Source of the DNA: Mycolicibacter engbaekii
GTDB taxonomy: Bacteria > Actinomycetota > Actinomycetes > Mycobacteriales > Mycobacteriaceae
Assembly (NCBI RefSeq): GCF_002101585.1
Contig: NZ_LQOT01000060.1
Coordinates: 143,183-207,182 of the forward strand
Length of the DNA stretch: 64,000 nucleotides
Reading direction: 5' to 3'
In this document: positions 1 to 8,032 of the stretch, in pieces
Position numbering within the stretch: position 1 is the stretch's first letter
How the letters are laid out: each line of letters opens with the position of its first letter
Translations under genes and position numbers: made by a program
The notes under the pieces: model-generated
What the model was told of the DNA's origin: nothing
What the model saw: only the letters and a program-made list of their open reading frames with translations
The model's database searches: none

Positions 1-511
1 GCATCGCCGGCGGGTCGCCGATCCGGCGCTCGGCCTCCGCCCGTGGCATGGTCTCGGGCCGTTCGGTGGTCCAGCTGCCGGCGAGCGCGCTTTCCAATCC
101 CAGGATGTCGCCGAGATCCTTGCCCTGCTCCCAGGCGCCGATCATCTCCTTGACGTGCGCGAGGGTGTAGCCGCGGTCGAGCATCGAGGTGATCAGCCGG
201 AGCCGGGTCAGGTGGGTGTCGTTGTACAACGCGATCCGACCGACCCGCCGCGGCGGCGGCAGCAGATCCCGGTCCCGGTATACCCGCACGTTGCGGGAGG
301 TAGTGCCGCCCAATCGGGCTAGCTCGTCGATCCGGTACTCCCGAGATGCCGTGCTGCCGCCCGGATGACGGACCACGATCTCGAAGAGCTGGGTGACCGC
401 GGCCTCGATCACCCCGCGGGACTCGCGCCGCACCCGGCGGGGAACCCGCCGGAGGTTGGCCAGCACCCCGGCGATGGAGTCCGGCTTGGCGGGGCGATCC
501 GCGGCGGTCAT
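1..511 (-). CDS. MerR-family transcriptional regulator (C-terminal part beyond window)
   Basis: The minus-strand reading frame starts at ATG 511 and runs off the left edge, so about 170 residues are visible. Residues about 58-100 form a MerR-type winged helix-turn-helix: REYRIDELA, a recognition helix with SRNVRVYRDRDLLPP, then a wing ending RIALYNDTHL. The helical segment after it (LDRGYTLAHVKEMI) is also typical of MerR proteins. About 55 residues precede the DNA-binding domain, whereas MerR proteins usually begin with it. The start overlaps the stop of the upstream monooxygenase gene by four bases (ATGA), so this is the last visible gene of the SDR/di-iron/monooxygenase operon. It probably controls that operon, which is inference. 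The effector cannot be told because the C-terminal domain is missing. Confidence 0.75.
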   Translation of the reverse strand, partial: MTAADRPAKPDSIAGVLANLRRVPRRVRRESRGVIEAAVTQLFEIVVRHPGGSTASREYRIDELARLGGTTSRNVRVYRDRDLLPPPRRVGRIALYNDTHLTRLRLITSMLDRGYTLAHVKEMIGAWEQGKDLGDILGLESALAGSWTTERPETMPRAEAERRIGDPPAM

Positions 512-1977
512 GCCACTGCGTGGTAGTCGGCGAGACGGAAACTACGCATCTGCCGAAGGTACTGGGTCGCGAACCCCGGGTACATAGACGCGTTGAAGCC
601 GTCCTCGGTCAGATACCAGCTGCGACACCCCGACATCCAGGTTGTCTTGCGCAGTCGCTGTTGGATCTGCTCGTTGTGACGACGCTGCACGTCCGCACGT
701 ACGTCGAGGTAGCGCAGACTCCTGGTGCGGATCGCGTTGACGGCACGCACCACGTAGTCGATCTGTCCTTCGACGTACACCAGCAGTGAGTTGTGGCCGG
801 GACCGGAGTTGGGGCCGGTCATGAAGAACAGGTTCGGGTAGCCGTGGGTCTGAATGCTCTTGAAGGCCTGGGCGCCACCGCTCCAGTCCGTGGCCAGCGA
901 CCGACCGCCCAGCCCGGTGACCGGGAACGGCGGGCCGGTCAGGTGCACGTCGTAGCCGGTCGCGAACACGATGGCGTCCAGCTGGTGTTCCACGCCGTCG
1001 CTGGTGCGGATGCCTGACGGGCTGAGCGTGGCGATCGGCCAGGAGATCAGCTTGCAGTTGTCGCGCTGCAGGGCGGGGTAGTAGTCGCTGGAGACCAGCA
1101 TGCGCTTGCAGCCGGGGGTGAAGTCCGGGGTGAGCTGACGGCGCAGCCACGGGTCTTTGACCGTTGCCCGCAGGTGCGCCTTGCCCAGCTGGGCCACCAG
1201 GCCGCTGAGCGGGGTGTTCCACACCAGCGCGGTGGCGCTGGCCTCATGTCCCCAGAACAGTGCTTGGCGAGCAAGCTGTTGGGCCGCCGGCACTTTGGCG
1301 AACAGGCCCTGCACTGCGGCGGGCATCGCCACGTCCAGACGGGGGATCACCCAGCCCGGAGTGCGTTGAAAGACTTTGACGAAACCGGCTCGGTCGACCA
1401 GTTCCGGGATGATCTGTACCGCGCTGGCTCCGGTGCCGACGACCGCGACCTTCTTACCGGTGAAGTCGTAGTCGGGGTCCCACCGGGCGCTGTGGATCTT
1501 GCGTCCGGTGTAGGAGTCCAGGCCGCGGATGGCAGGAAAGCTGGAGTCCGGCAACGGGCCCGAGGCGAGCACCACGGTGCGGGCCCGAAATTTCGTGCGC
1601 CCGGCGGACACCGTCCACACGCCTTCGTCGTCATCGAACGTCAGCCTGGTGACCTCGGTGCGGAATCGAATGTGGCGGCGCAGGTCGAAGCGATCCACCA
1701 TGTCCTCGATGTGCGCACAGATCTCGCCGGCCGACGGATAGGCCCGCGACCAGTCCGGGTTGGCGACGAACGAGAACGAATACAGCAGCGACGGAATGTC
1801 GCATGTGGCACCCGGATAGCGGGTGTCGCGCCAGGTTCCCCCGACCCGATCGCTGCGCTCCAGGATGATGATCTCGCCCGTGTCTGCCAGGCCGGCCTCC
1901 GCCAGTTTGATCGCCGCACCGATCCCGCTGAAGCCGGCGCCCACGATCAGGGTCTGGTAGACGTGTGCGCGTGCCAT
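508..1977 (-). CDS. FAD/NADPH Baeyer-Villiger-type monooxygenase (EthA/MymA-like)
   Basis: This 489-residue flavoprotein monooxygenase probably inserts oxygen into ketones or oxidises thiocarbonyl-type compounds. The N-terminal FAD Rossmann motif GAGFSG is at residues 13-18. The Baeyer-Villiger fingerprint follows in the middle of the protein (YTGRKIHSARWDPD, matching FxGxxxHxxxW with Tyr for Phe). Directly after it comes a second Rossmann motif for NADPH (VVGTGASAVQ). ATG 1977 is chosen because it starts at the conserved MARAHVYQTLIVGAG segment; a longer open frame upstream reads through the neighbouring gene. The start lies one base past the stop of the di-iron gene, and the stop overlaps the MerR start, so the genes are translationally coupled. 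The substrate is not evident. Confidence 0.85.
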   Translation of the reverse strand: MARAHVYQTLIVGAGFSGIGAAIKLAEAGLADTGEIIILERSDRVGGTWRDTRYPGATCDIPSLLYSFSFVANPDWSRAYPSAGEICAHIEDMVDRFDLRRHIRFRTEVTRLTFDDDEGVWTVSAGRTKFRARTVVLASGPLPDSSFPAIRGLDSYTGRKIHSARWDPDYDFTGKKVAVVGTGASAVQIIPELVDRAGFVKVFQRTPGWVIPRLDVAMPAAVQGLFAKVPAAQQLARQALFWGHEASATALVWNTPLSGLVAQLGKAHLRATVKDPWLRRQLTPDFTPGCKRMLVSSDYYPALQRDNCKLISWPIATLSPSGIRTSDGVEHQLDAIVFATGYDVHLTGPPFPVTGLGGRSLATDWSGGAQAFKSIQTHGYPNLFFMTGPNSGPGHNSLLVYVEGQIDYVVRAVNAIRTRSLRYLDVRADVQRRHNEQIQQRLRKTTWMSGCRSWYLTEDGFNASMYPGFATQYLRQMRSFRLADYHAVA

Positions 1978-1978
1978 A

Positions 1979-2899
1979 TCAGGCGGCCGGCTCGTGGGTG
2001 AGCTCTTTGAACCAGCTCGGGATCGGTTTGAGCAGCCGTCTGGGGTAGAAGCCGGACAGCCAGACCGCGGGATTGGCCACGAGGTGATATGGGCTGTTCG
2101 GGTTGGCCATCCAGCCGGAGTAGCGCTTGACCACCTGGTAGGCCGGCACCCGCCGGGTATGTTCGCCGCGCTCACCGAACTGCGTGAAGCGAGACAGGGC
2201 GGCGTAGAGGCGCTGGGGATCCAAGCCCATGCCGATCACCTCGTTGCGGATCCGATTGAGCAACGGGATCGAGATCAGCGCACCGACGATCAGCGACGGG
2301 GAGGCGACGGTGCCGACGAACTCGATGGCCAGCCTGCGGGCGTCGGCGTGGCCGATCATCTCCAGGACCTCGAAATCAACGGCGATGTGCCGAGATTCGT
2401 CGTTGTTGATCTTCTCGAACACCTGGTGGCAGACCGGGTCGTCGACCTCGTCGAGCAGGAACTTCAGCAGCGCCCCGTCGAGGGCGACTTCCAGCATCGG
2501 GATCACGGTGCCCAGTACCGACAGCGGCATGTCGTCGGAGTAGTCGTCGAGCCATTGCATCGCCAGCCGGATATTCACATTGGGTTCGGGCATCTCGCCG
2601 TCTTCGAGCATGCCCCAACGCTTCATCAGCGCCAGCTCGGCGTTGGCGTGGCGCTGCTCCTCAGCGTGGAAGTACCGGTAGATCTCGGCCAGCGTCGCGG
2701 TTGGGGCCTTGCGTGCCATGGCCGCGAAGCCGCGGGCGCCGATGTTCTCGATCCAGCACAGGTCGGCCATGAACTTCTTGAGCTTGGGCACCATCTCAGG
2801 GCGGATCAGCTCGGCTCCCGGTGCGTCCCAGTCGATATCGGCCAGTGCCCACTGCCGGTCCTTGATCTTGGTGAGCATGACGTCCATGTCGAGAGCCAT
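1979..2899 (-). CDS. Ferritin-like di-iron oxygenase family protein
   Basis: This 306-residue, mostly helical protein carries carboxylate/His motifs of ferritin-like di-iron enzymes. They are E51 in IEN, E80-E81-x-x-H84 (HAEEQRH), E137 (MLEVALDG) and E162/D167-E168-x-x-H171 (EKINNDESRH). The ExxH and ExxxDExxH pattern is that of di-iron oxygenases or hydroxylases. ATG 2899 follows a good ribosome-binding site (AAGGAGAT). It sits between an SDR and a flavin monooxygenase with gaps of 11 bases and 1 base, which suggests a joint oxidative pathway on a lipid or hydrophobic substrate. The exact reaction is unknown. An AurF-like N-oxygenase or a fatty-acyl oxygenase are possibilities that cannot be told apart here. 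Confidence 0.7.
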   Translation of the reverse strand: MALDMDVMLTKIKDRQWALADIDWDAPGAELIRPEMVPKLKKFMADLCWIENIGARGFAAMARKAPTATLAEIYRYFHAEEQRHANAELALMKRWGMLEDGEMPEPNVNIRLAMQWLDDYSDDMPLSVLGTVIPMLEVALDGALLKFLLDEVDDPVCHQVFEKINNDESRHIAVDFEVLEMIGHADARRLAIEFVGTVASPSLIVGALISIPLLNRIRNEVIGMGLDPQRLYAALSRFTQFGERGEHTRRVPAYQVVKRYSGWMANPNSPYHLVANPAVWLSGFYPRRLLKPIPSWFKELTHEPAA

Positions 2900-2910
2900 T
2901 GTGATCTCCT

Positions 2911-3765
2911 TCAGTCGGACCGACCTGGCAATGCCGCACTGGCCCGGAATGCCAGCCCGATGGTTCGGGTGAATGTCTCCGGCGCGAAACGCTTGACACT
3001 CCAACCGATCTTGGCGTCCAGCTGCGGCATGCAGTACAGACCGCCGCGGTCGTAGGTGTCCAGGCAGTCGCGGGCAACGCGTTCCGCGGAGAAGCCGAAG
3101 CGCATCAGCCGGTTGGCGGCCTCGCCGGACTGGGCGGTGACCCGGCCCGATTCGACGATGTTGGTCTTGACGAACGTCGGGCACAGCACGGTGACGCCGA
3201 TTCCGGTACCGGACAATTCGGCCGCCAGCGTCTCCGACAGCGACAGCACGCCGGCCTTGCTGACGTTATAGGCCGCCATCTCCGGGGCGGCGCCGAACGA
3301 TGCGGCGGAGGCGACGTTGATGATGCCGCGGGGTCGGTCGGAGCCGGCCTCGCGCAGCAGCGGCGTGAAGACATGGCAGCCGTGGATCGGGCCCCAGAGG
3401 TTGATGCCCAGCGTCCAGTTCCAGTCGTCCAGCGCCATCTCGCCGATCGGCAGCCCGCCGGCGCCGACACCGGCGTTGTTGATCACCAGGGTGGGCGAGT
3501 GGCCGAACCAGGACTGCGCGGCCTCGGCCAGCGCGGCGACCTCATCGATGGCCGAGACGTCACAGTGCACGGCGGTGGCGCGACCGCCTGCGCCGGCGAT
3601 GGCCTCGACGGTGCGTGCAGCGGCCTCGTCGTCGATGTCGCTGCAGACCACGGCGCTGCCGCGGCGCGCGAGCTCGACGGCGAAGGCCGCTCCGATACCG
3701 CTTCCGGCGCCGGTGACGACGGCGGAGGCCCCATGGCTGCGTTTGGGAGATCGGCCAAGGATCAT
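2911..3765 (-). CDS. Short-chain dehydrogenase/reductase
   Basis: This 284-residue classical SDR interconverts an alcohol and a ketone with NAD(P)H. Visible motifs are the cofactor loop TGAGSGIG (residues 18-25), the NNAG motif (96-99) and the catalytic Ser near 153 with Y166-x-x-x-K170 (YNVSK). An extra segment after about residue 245 reaches the stop. It is the first gene of the minus-strand operon with the di-iron protein, the Baeyer-Villiger-type monooxygenase and the MerR regulator. An alcohol-to-ketone step feeding a Baeyer-Villiger oxidation is a sensible pairing, but this is inference. Repeated AATGG/CCATT inverted arms lie just upstream of its start. Confidence 0.85.
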   Translation of the reverse strand: MILGRSPKRSHGASAVVTGAGSGIGAAFAVELARRGSAVVCSDIDDEAAARTVEAIAGAGGRATAVHCDVSAIDEVAALAEAAQSWFGHSPTLVINNAGVGAGGLPIGEMALDDWNWTLGINLWGPIHGCHVFTPLLREAGSDRPRGIINVASAASFGAAPEMAAYNVSKAGVLSLSETLAAELSGTGIGVTVLCPTFVKTNIVESGRVTAQSGEAANRLMRFGFSAERVARDCLDTYDRGGLYCMPQLDAKIGWSVKRFAPETFTRTIGLAFRASAALPGRSD

Positions 3766-3813
3766 GTGACCGAGTCAACAATCAATGGTGCCATTAGTCA
3801 ATGGCAATGTTTT
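3766..3813 (-). promoter_or_regulatory. Putative promoter/operator of the SDR operon
   Basis: The short stretch between the SDR start and the upstream terminator hairpins is AT-rich for this genome. On the minus strand it reads CCATT-GACT-AATGG followed by AATGG-CA-CCATT, two overlapping inverted repeats, with TTGACT occurring twice. This looks like a regulator operator overlapping a promoter. A MerR-type site fed by the regulator at the end of the operon is one reading, but MerR operators usually have longer dyads. Confidence 0.4.
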
Positions 3814-3891
3814 AGAGCCTGGTGCGGGCCGGTCCGGCCCGCACCAGGCTCTGATTCCGCGCGAGCGCTGGAGTTTCCAGCTCTCGCGCGG
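3814..3891 (-). terminator. Tandem hairpin terminator
   Basis: Two strong hairpins follow one another. The first has a perfect 17-bp stem (3814-3830 with 3836-3852) and a 5-base loop. The second has a 16-bp stem with one mismatch (3857-3872 with 3876-3891) and a 3-base loop. They lie just past the stop of the secreted-protein gene, and only GC-rich sequence and no U-tract follows, as is usual for mycobacterial terminators. They insulate the IdeR-controlled gene from the SDR operon. Confidence 0.75.
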
Positions 3892-3908
3892 GACGCTTGG
3901 CCCAGCGA

Positions 3909-4844
3909 CTAGCTGAACAGATCAGTCAGCCAAGTCCAGTCGAATAGGCTGGCGTCTGCCAGCGCGCCACCCACGCCGCTGTCGATCGAAACATCGACGT
4001 CCGGTACCGGCAGTTCCTTGGTCAACGCTTCCGCGATCAGGGAGGGGAATGCATCGAAGAAGTAGTTGAAACTGCCCGTCGGGGAGATCAGGCCGATGAA
4101 TGCGGCATGGGGCTCTTCGGCCGTGGAGCCGTCGGGAACACCCCAGGGAACGTAGCCGTTGAGCAAGGCGTCAAAGGGGTTCTGCGCTATGTGGTCACCG
4201 GTGTCGGTGAAATTGTCCGCCAGAGCGAACTGGAAGCCGGCGAGCGGCTCGATGATGTAGCGCGAGGCGTCTTTCCAGAAGCTGAAGTCGCTGAATACAT
4301 CCAAAACGTTTGCCCACACCTGAGCCAGTTCGCTACCCATGCTGAGGATGCCGGGAATCTCCTCGGTGCCCCCGCGCGGGATGTGGTTGAACAACGGCTG
4401 GAAGATGTTCTGAGTGTTGAACAACATGTCGTTGTTGAGCAGGTTGTAGGCGTTGGAGAAGTCGCCTTCTTCAATCTGCTCGATGATCAAGGGGATGATG
4501 GTTTCGAGGCCTTTTGAACCGCCCAAGCCCGACCAGATGCCTTCGACGCCCGCCCATGCCTGCTCGAAGCTGTCGTTGGCGACTTGACCGTAGTAGCTAC
4601 CGAGTTCGCCGAGGGCCGAAAAGATCGGATTCGGGCCGGTGATCAGGTCGAATACGTGCTCGAGGTTGTCCGAGGTGCTGGTGAGCTGCACGTCGGCCTG
4701 GTTGACCGTCGTCAGTGGAGCGGCCGGGTTCACGGCGATCACGCCGGCGCCGGCCAGGGCGACACCCGCGGCCAAAATGCCCGTGGCACGGGTGTTCAAA
4801 GGGGTGCCGCGGTCGGTTGAACCGGCGGCAAGGGCGAGCTGCAT
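3909..4844 (-). CDS. Secreted mycobacterial protein of unknown function, divergent from mbtL under IdeR-like boxes
   Basis: This 311-residue protein has an N-terminal export segment: hydrophobic run at residues about 22-45 (TGILAAGVALAGAGVIAVNP) ending near NPAAPL. The mature part is acidic and rich in Phe, Trp and Asn, with no Cys. It resembles a family of mycobacterial exported proteins that share the ATxGIALAGAGVIAVNP-type leader and that databases sometimes label GjpA-like porins; that link is from memory and tentative. ATG 4844 follows AAGGAGAAGCG; TTG at LNTRATG is a possible shorter start. The promoter region shared with mbtL holds two IdeR-like boxes, so iron starvation probably induces it. 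An envelope role in siderophore export or uptake is inference. Confidence 0.7.
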   Translation of the reverse strand: MQLALAAGSTDRGTPLNTRATGILAAGVALAGAGVIAVNPAAPLTTVNQADVQLTSTSDNLEHVFDLITGPNPIFSALGELGSYYGQVANDSFEQAWAGVEGIWSGLGGSKGLETIIPLIIEQIEEGDFSNAYNLLNNDMLFNTQNIFQPLFNHIPRGGTEEIPGILSMGSELAQVWANVLDVFSDFSFWKDASRYIIEPLAGFQFALADNFTDTGDHIAQNPFDALLNGYVPWGVPDGSTAEEPHAAFIGLISPTGSFNYFFDAFPSLIAEALTKELPVPDVDVSIDSGVGGALADASLFDWTWLTDLFS

Positions 4845-4926
4845 CGCTTCTCCTTATCGTGACCTCATCTGACGTGAGGTTTTTATCTACCTACAACGCG
4901 GGCTCACTTAACCAAAGCGGAAGTTA

Positions 4927-4945
4927 TCAGGCAAGCCTTACCTTA
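4927..4945. promoter_or_regulatory. IdeR-like iron box 1 (secreted gene / mbtL)
   Basis: The 19-mer agrees with the mycobacterial IdeR consensus TTAGGNNAGNCTNNCCTAA at 12 of 14 fixed positions. It lies in the 172-bp divergent region between the secreted-protein gene and mbtL, so Fe-IdeR binding could repress both directions. Confidence 0.75.
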
Positions 4946-4968
4946 CCAAACGTGGCGCGAGTCACAGG

Positions 4969-4987
4969 ATAGGGCAAGCTAACCTTA
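4969..4987. promoter_or_regulatory. IdeR-like iron box 2 (mbtL promoter)
   Basis: This second 19-mer matches the IdeR consensus at 11 of 14 fixed positions and lies 30 bases before the mbtL start. Its centre is 42 bp from that of box 1. Paired boxes are common at strongly IdeR-repressed promoters. Confidence 0.7.
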
Positions 4988-5016
4988 GTTTCGAATCTGG
5001 TGTAGCGTCCCTCACC

Positions 5017-5277
5017 ATGAGCGCTTCATCCCCCGATGTCATCACCGCTGCGCTGCGTGAGATCTTGCGAGACGACCTGCAGGTCGACCTCAACCGCGTG
5101 ACTCCGGAATCACGGCTGGTGGACGACGTCGGCCTCGACTCGGTGGCCTTCGCCATCGGCATGGTCGCCATTGAGGATCGGCTGGGTGTAGCGCTGTCTG
5201 AGGAAGACCTGTTGACTTGCGACACGGTCGGGGACCTGGAGGCCGCCATCCGGGCGAAAGCCCCCGCCGACGCGTGA
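5017..5277 (+). CDS. mbtL: Acyl carrier protein MbtL
   Basis: This 86-residue acyl carrier protein holds the long acyl chain that will decorate the hydroxy-lysine of mycobactin. The phosphopantetheine site is S42 in DVGLDSVAF, followed by the usual helix ending EDRLGVALSEEDL. ATG 5017 lies 30 bases downstream of an IdeR-like box. Its stop overlaps the GTG of mbtM (GTGA). The order mbtL-mbtM-mbtN-mbtK-irtA-irtB is that of the M. tuberculosis Rv1344-Rv1349 cluster, which supports the assignment. Confidence 0.9.
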   Translation: MSASSPDVITAALREILRDDLQVDLNRVTPESRLVDDVGLDSVAFAIGMVAIEDRLGVALSEEDLLTCDTVGDLEAAIRAKAPADA

Positions 5278-6860
5278 GTGTGCTGGCCAGCACCCTGACC
5301 CGGGCGATGACCGGGTCGCAACACGACCTGGTGGTCTTCGACCCCGACGCGGGCGTCTGGAACCGCCATCCGTGGCAGCAGGTGCACGCCCGGGCCGAAA
5401 GCGTGGCCGCCCGAATTCTGGACGGCGATAACGCCGGGGCGGTCGGGCTGGTCGGGGAGCCGACCGCAGATCTGGTCGCCGCGATTCAGGGGGCGTGGTT
5501 GGCTGGTCGCAGCGTGTCGGTACTGCCCGGGCCGGTGCGCGGCGCCGACCCCCGGCAATGGGCGCAGGCCACGCTGGATCGCTTCCACGGAATCGGGGTC
5601 AGCACCGTGTTGAGCCACGGACCCGTGTTGGACCTGCTACGCGCCGAGGAGAGCGGTCGCAGCCTGGCGGTGGATGACGTTGCCGCAGCTGCCGGCACCG
5701 GTCGCTCGGTCAATCCGGTCACTCCCAACACCGACGTGCCCGCGGTATTGCAGGGCACGGCCGGGTCCACCGGCACCCCGCGCACCGCCCAGCTGTCACC
5801 GGCTGCGGTGCTGGCGAACGTCTCCGGCTTGAGCATGCATGTCGGCGTCGATCCGGCGGACGATGTCGGCTGCAGCTGGCTGCCGCTCTACCACGACATG
5901 GGGCTGACCTTCCTGCTCAGCGCGGCGCTGACCGGCTCGGAACAGTGGTTGGCCCCCACCGCGGCATTCGCCGCATCGCCATTTCGGTGGCTGAGCTGGC
6001 TGCACGACAGCCGCGCCACCATGACGGCCGCGCCCAACTTCGCCTACGCCGTGATCGGCAAATACGCCCGGCGCGTCCCCGAGGTGGATCTGGGCCGGCT
6101 GCGGGTCGCCATCAACGGCGGCGAACCCGTCGACTGCGCGGGGCTGGAGCGATTCGTCACCGAGCTCGCCAAATTCGGTCTGGATCCCGGTGCCCTCATG
6201 CCATCCTACGGCCTGGCCGAAGCCACCTGCGCGGTGACCGCGCCGCTGCCTGGCGTCGGTCTTCAGTGCGACGAAATCGTCGGCGTGCCAAGCAATGACA
6301 CCGCGGCCATGCGAAGGCACGCGGTACTCGGTGAACCGATCCCCGGGATGCAGGTCCGGATCCGCCCGGTGACCGATGACCACGAGGAACTGGTCGGGCG
6401 TGAGGTCGGCGAGATCGAAATCCGCGGCACGTCGATGATGTCGGGTTACCTCGGTCAGTCGGCGCTGGACCCGGATGGCTGGTTTGCCACTGGTGACCTC
6501 GGCTACTTCACCGATGCCGGGCTGGTGGTCTGTGGCCGGGCCAAGGAGATCATCTCGATCGCCGGACGCAACGTGTTTCCCACCGAGATCGAACGCGTAG
6601 CCGCCGAGGTGCGAGGGGTCCGTGAGGGCGCAGTGGTGGCGGTCGGCACGGACGGGCTCCGCCCGGGACTGGTGATCGCCGCGGAGTTCCGCGGCCGCGA
6701 TGAGACCGGCGCACGGGCCGACCTGATCTCCCGGGTGGCGTCGCACTGCGGGGTGGTGCCGGCAGCTGTGGTGTTTCTGGCTCCGGGATCGCTGCCCCGG
6801 ACGTCGTCGGGGAAGCTCCGGCGGCTCGAGGTCAAACGCAACATGGAGGTTATGAAATGA
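5274..6860 (+). CDS. mbtM: Long-chain fatty acid-AMP/ACP ligase MbtM (FadD33-like)
   Basis: This 528-residue adenylate-forming enzyme activates a fatty acid and loads it on MbtL. Motifs are the phosphate loop in GTAGSTGTPRTAQ, the aromatic/substrate region SYGLAEATCAV, the TGDLGY aspartate region and the C-terminal catalytic Lys in RTSSGKLRR. The GTG start at 5274 gives the GTGA overlap with mbtL; an upstream ATG at 5217 would lie deep inside mbtL and is rejected. The stop overlaps mbtN by four bases. The acyl chain ends up on the lysine N6 through MbtK. Confidence 0.9.
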   Translation: MSVLASTLTRAMTGSQHDLVVFDPDAGVWNRHPWQQVHARAESVAARILDGDNAGAVGLVGEPTADLVAAIQGAWLAGRSVSVLPGPVRGADPRQWAQATLDRFHGIGVSTVLSHGPVLDLLRAEESGRSLAVDDVAAAAGTGRSVNPVTPNTDVPAVLQGTAGSTGTPRTAQLSPAAVLANVSGLSMHVGVDPADDVGCSWLPLYHDMGLTFLLSAALTGSEQWLAPTAAFAASPFRWLSWLHDSRATMTAAPNFAYAVIGKYARRVPEVDLGRLRVAINGGEPVDCAGLERFVTELAKFGLDPGALMPSYGLAEATCAVTAPLPGVGLQCDEIVGVPSNDTAAMRRHAVLGEPIPGMQVRIRPVTDDHEELVGREVGEIEIRGTSMMSGYLGQSALDPDGWFATGDLGYFTDAGLVVCGRAKEIISIAGRNVFPTEIERVAAEVRGVREGAVVAVGTDGLRPGLVIAAEFRGRDETGARADLISRVASHCGVVPAAVVFLAPGSLPRTSSGKLRRLEVKRNMEVMK

Positions 6861-8032
6861 CTCAGGTGATTGCGGAGTCGGATATCGACGCTTACCGCGG
6901 TCTGCTCAACGAAGCGTTCGATCAGCAGGTGCAGAATTGGACGGCCGAAGCCGAGGTCAGTGGGCGCTTTCCGCGCAAACTGATCGAGCACCTCGGCCGG
7001 GCGGGAGTCTTCACTCGGAAATGGGCTGGAGCACAGCCTACCGACGTGGCCAAGCTTCTGGAGTTGGCCTACGCACTGGGGCAGCTCGGGTCTGCCGGCA
7101 TCGGAGTCGGTGTGAGCCTGCAGGATTCGTCGATCTCGATTCTGCACCGCTTCGGCCGATCCGATTATCTCAAGGACATCTGTCAGCGGGCCATCCGTGG
7201 CGAAGCGGTGTTGTGTATCGGTGCTTCGGAGGAGTCGGGGGGATCGGACCTGCAGCGTGTGCAGACCGAGGCCCGCTCCGTGCGCGACGGTTTCGAGGTG
7301 CGTGGCCGCAAGAAGTTCGTATCGCTGTCGCCCATCTCCGACCACATACTGGTGCTGGCGCGCAGCATGGACCACGATGAGAGCAGTGGGCACGGCAACG
7401 TCATGATGATCGCGGTACCGACCGATCAGGTGCAGGTGCAGGAGCCGTTCAGCAAGGTGGGCGCGGGGCCGCTGGATACCGCACCTGTCGACATCGACAC
7501 TTGGGTGCCCGCCGATGCTTTGATCGCCCGCGCGGGCACCGGGCTGGCCGCCATCTCCTGGGGCTTGGCTCATGAGCGTATGTCGATCGCCGGGCAGGTC
7601 GCTTCGTCCACGCAGAAAGTTCTCGGCATCACCCACGCGCGGATGATGCACCGCACCCAGTTCGGCGCCACCTTGTTCGAACATCAGGCGTTGCGGCTGC
7701 GAATGGCCGACATGCAGGCGCGAGTCGATCTGCTTCGCCACGGGCTCAACGGATTCGCGTCGGGGGGCAAGCTCGACTTGCGAACCTCCGCGGCGATGAA
7801 GGTCACCGCGGCGCGACTGGGCGAAGAGGTGATCGCCGAGTGCATGCATATCTTCGGCGGGGCCGGTTACCTGGTCGACGAGACGCCGCTGGGGCGCTGG
7901 TGGCGGGACATGAAGCTGGCTCGAGTGGGTGGCGGCACCGACGAGGTGCTCTGGGAGTTGGTCGCAGCCGGGATGCGACCCGACTACGAAGGCTACGCTG
8001 AGCTGTTCGACAGCGGATCGTCGTCGGGATAG
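6857..8032 (+). CDS. mbtN: Acyl-ACP dehydrogenase MbtN (FadE14-like)
   Basis: This 391-residue acyl-CoA dehydrogenase-fold flavoprotein introduces the double bond into the MbtL-bound acyl chain of mycobactin. The FAD-binding C-terminal part shows the family pattern ECMHIFGGAGYLVDE, and the region GGGTDEVLWELVAAGM is where the catalytic Glu/FAD-contact residues lie. ATG 6857 overlaps the mbtM stop (ATGA). The last 40 bp overlap, on the opposite strand, the 3' end of mbtK, so both tails are constrained by each other. Confidence 0.9.
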   Translation: MTQVIAESDIDAYRGLLNEAFDQQVQNWTAEAEVSGRFPRKLIEHLGRAGVFTRKWAGAQPTDVAKLLELAYALGQLGSAGIGVGVSLQDSSISILHRFGRSDYLKDICQRAIRGEAVLCIGASEESGGSDLQRVQTEARSVRDGFEVRGRKKFVSLSPISDHILVLARSMDHDESSGHGNVMMIAVPTDQVQVQEPFSKVGAGPLDTAPVDIDTWVPADALIARAGTGLAAISWGLAHERMSIAGQVASSTQKVLGITHARMMHRTQFGATLFEHQALRLRMADMQARVDLLRHGLNGFASGGKLDLRTSAAMKVTAARLGEEVIAECMHIFGGAGYLVDETPLGRWWRDMKLARVGGGTDEVLWELVAAGMRPDYEGYAELFDSGSSSG

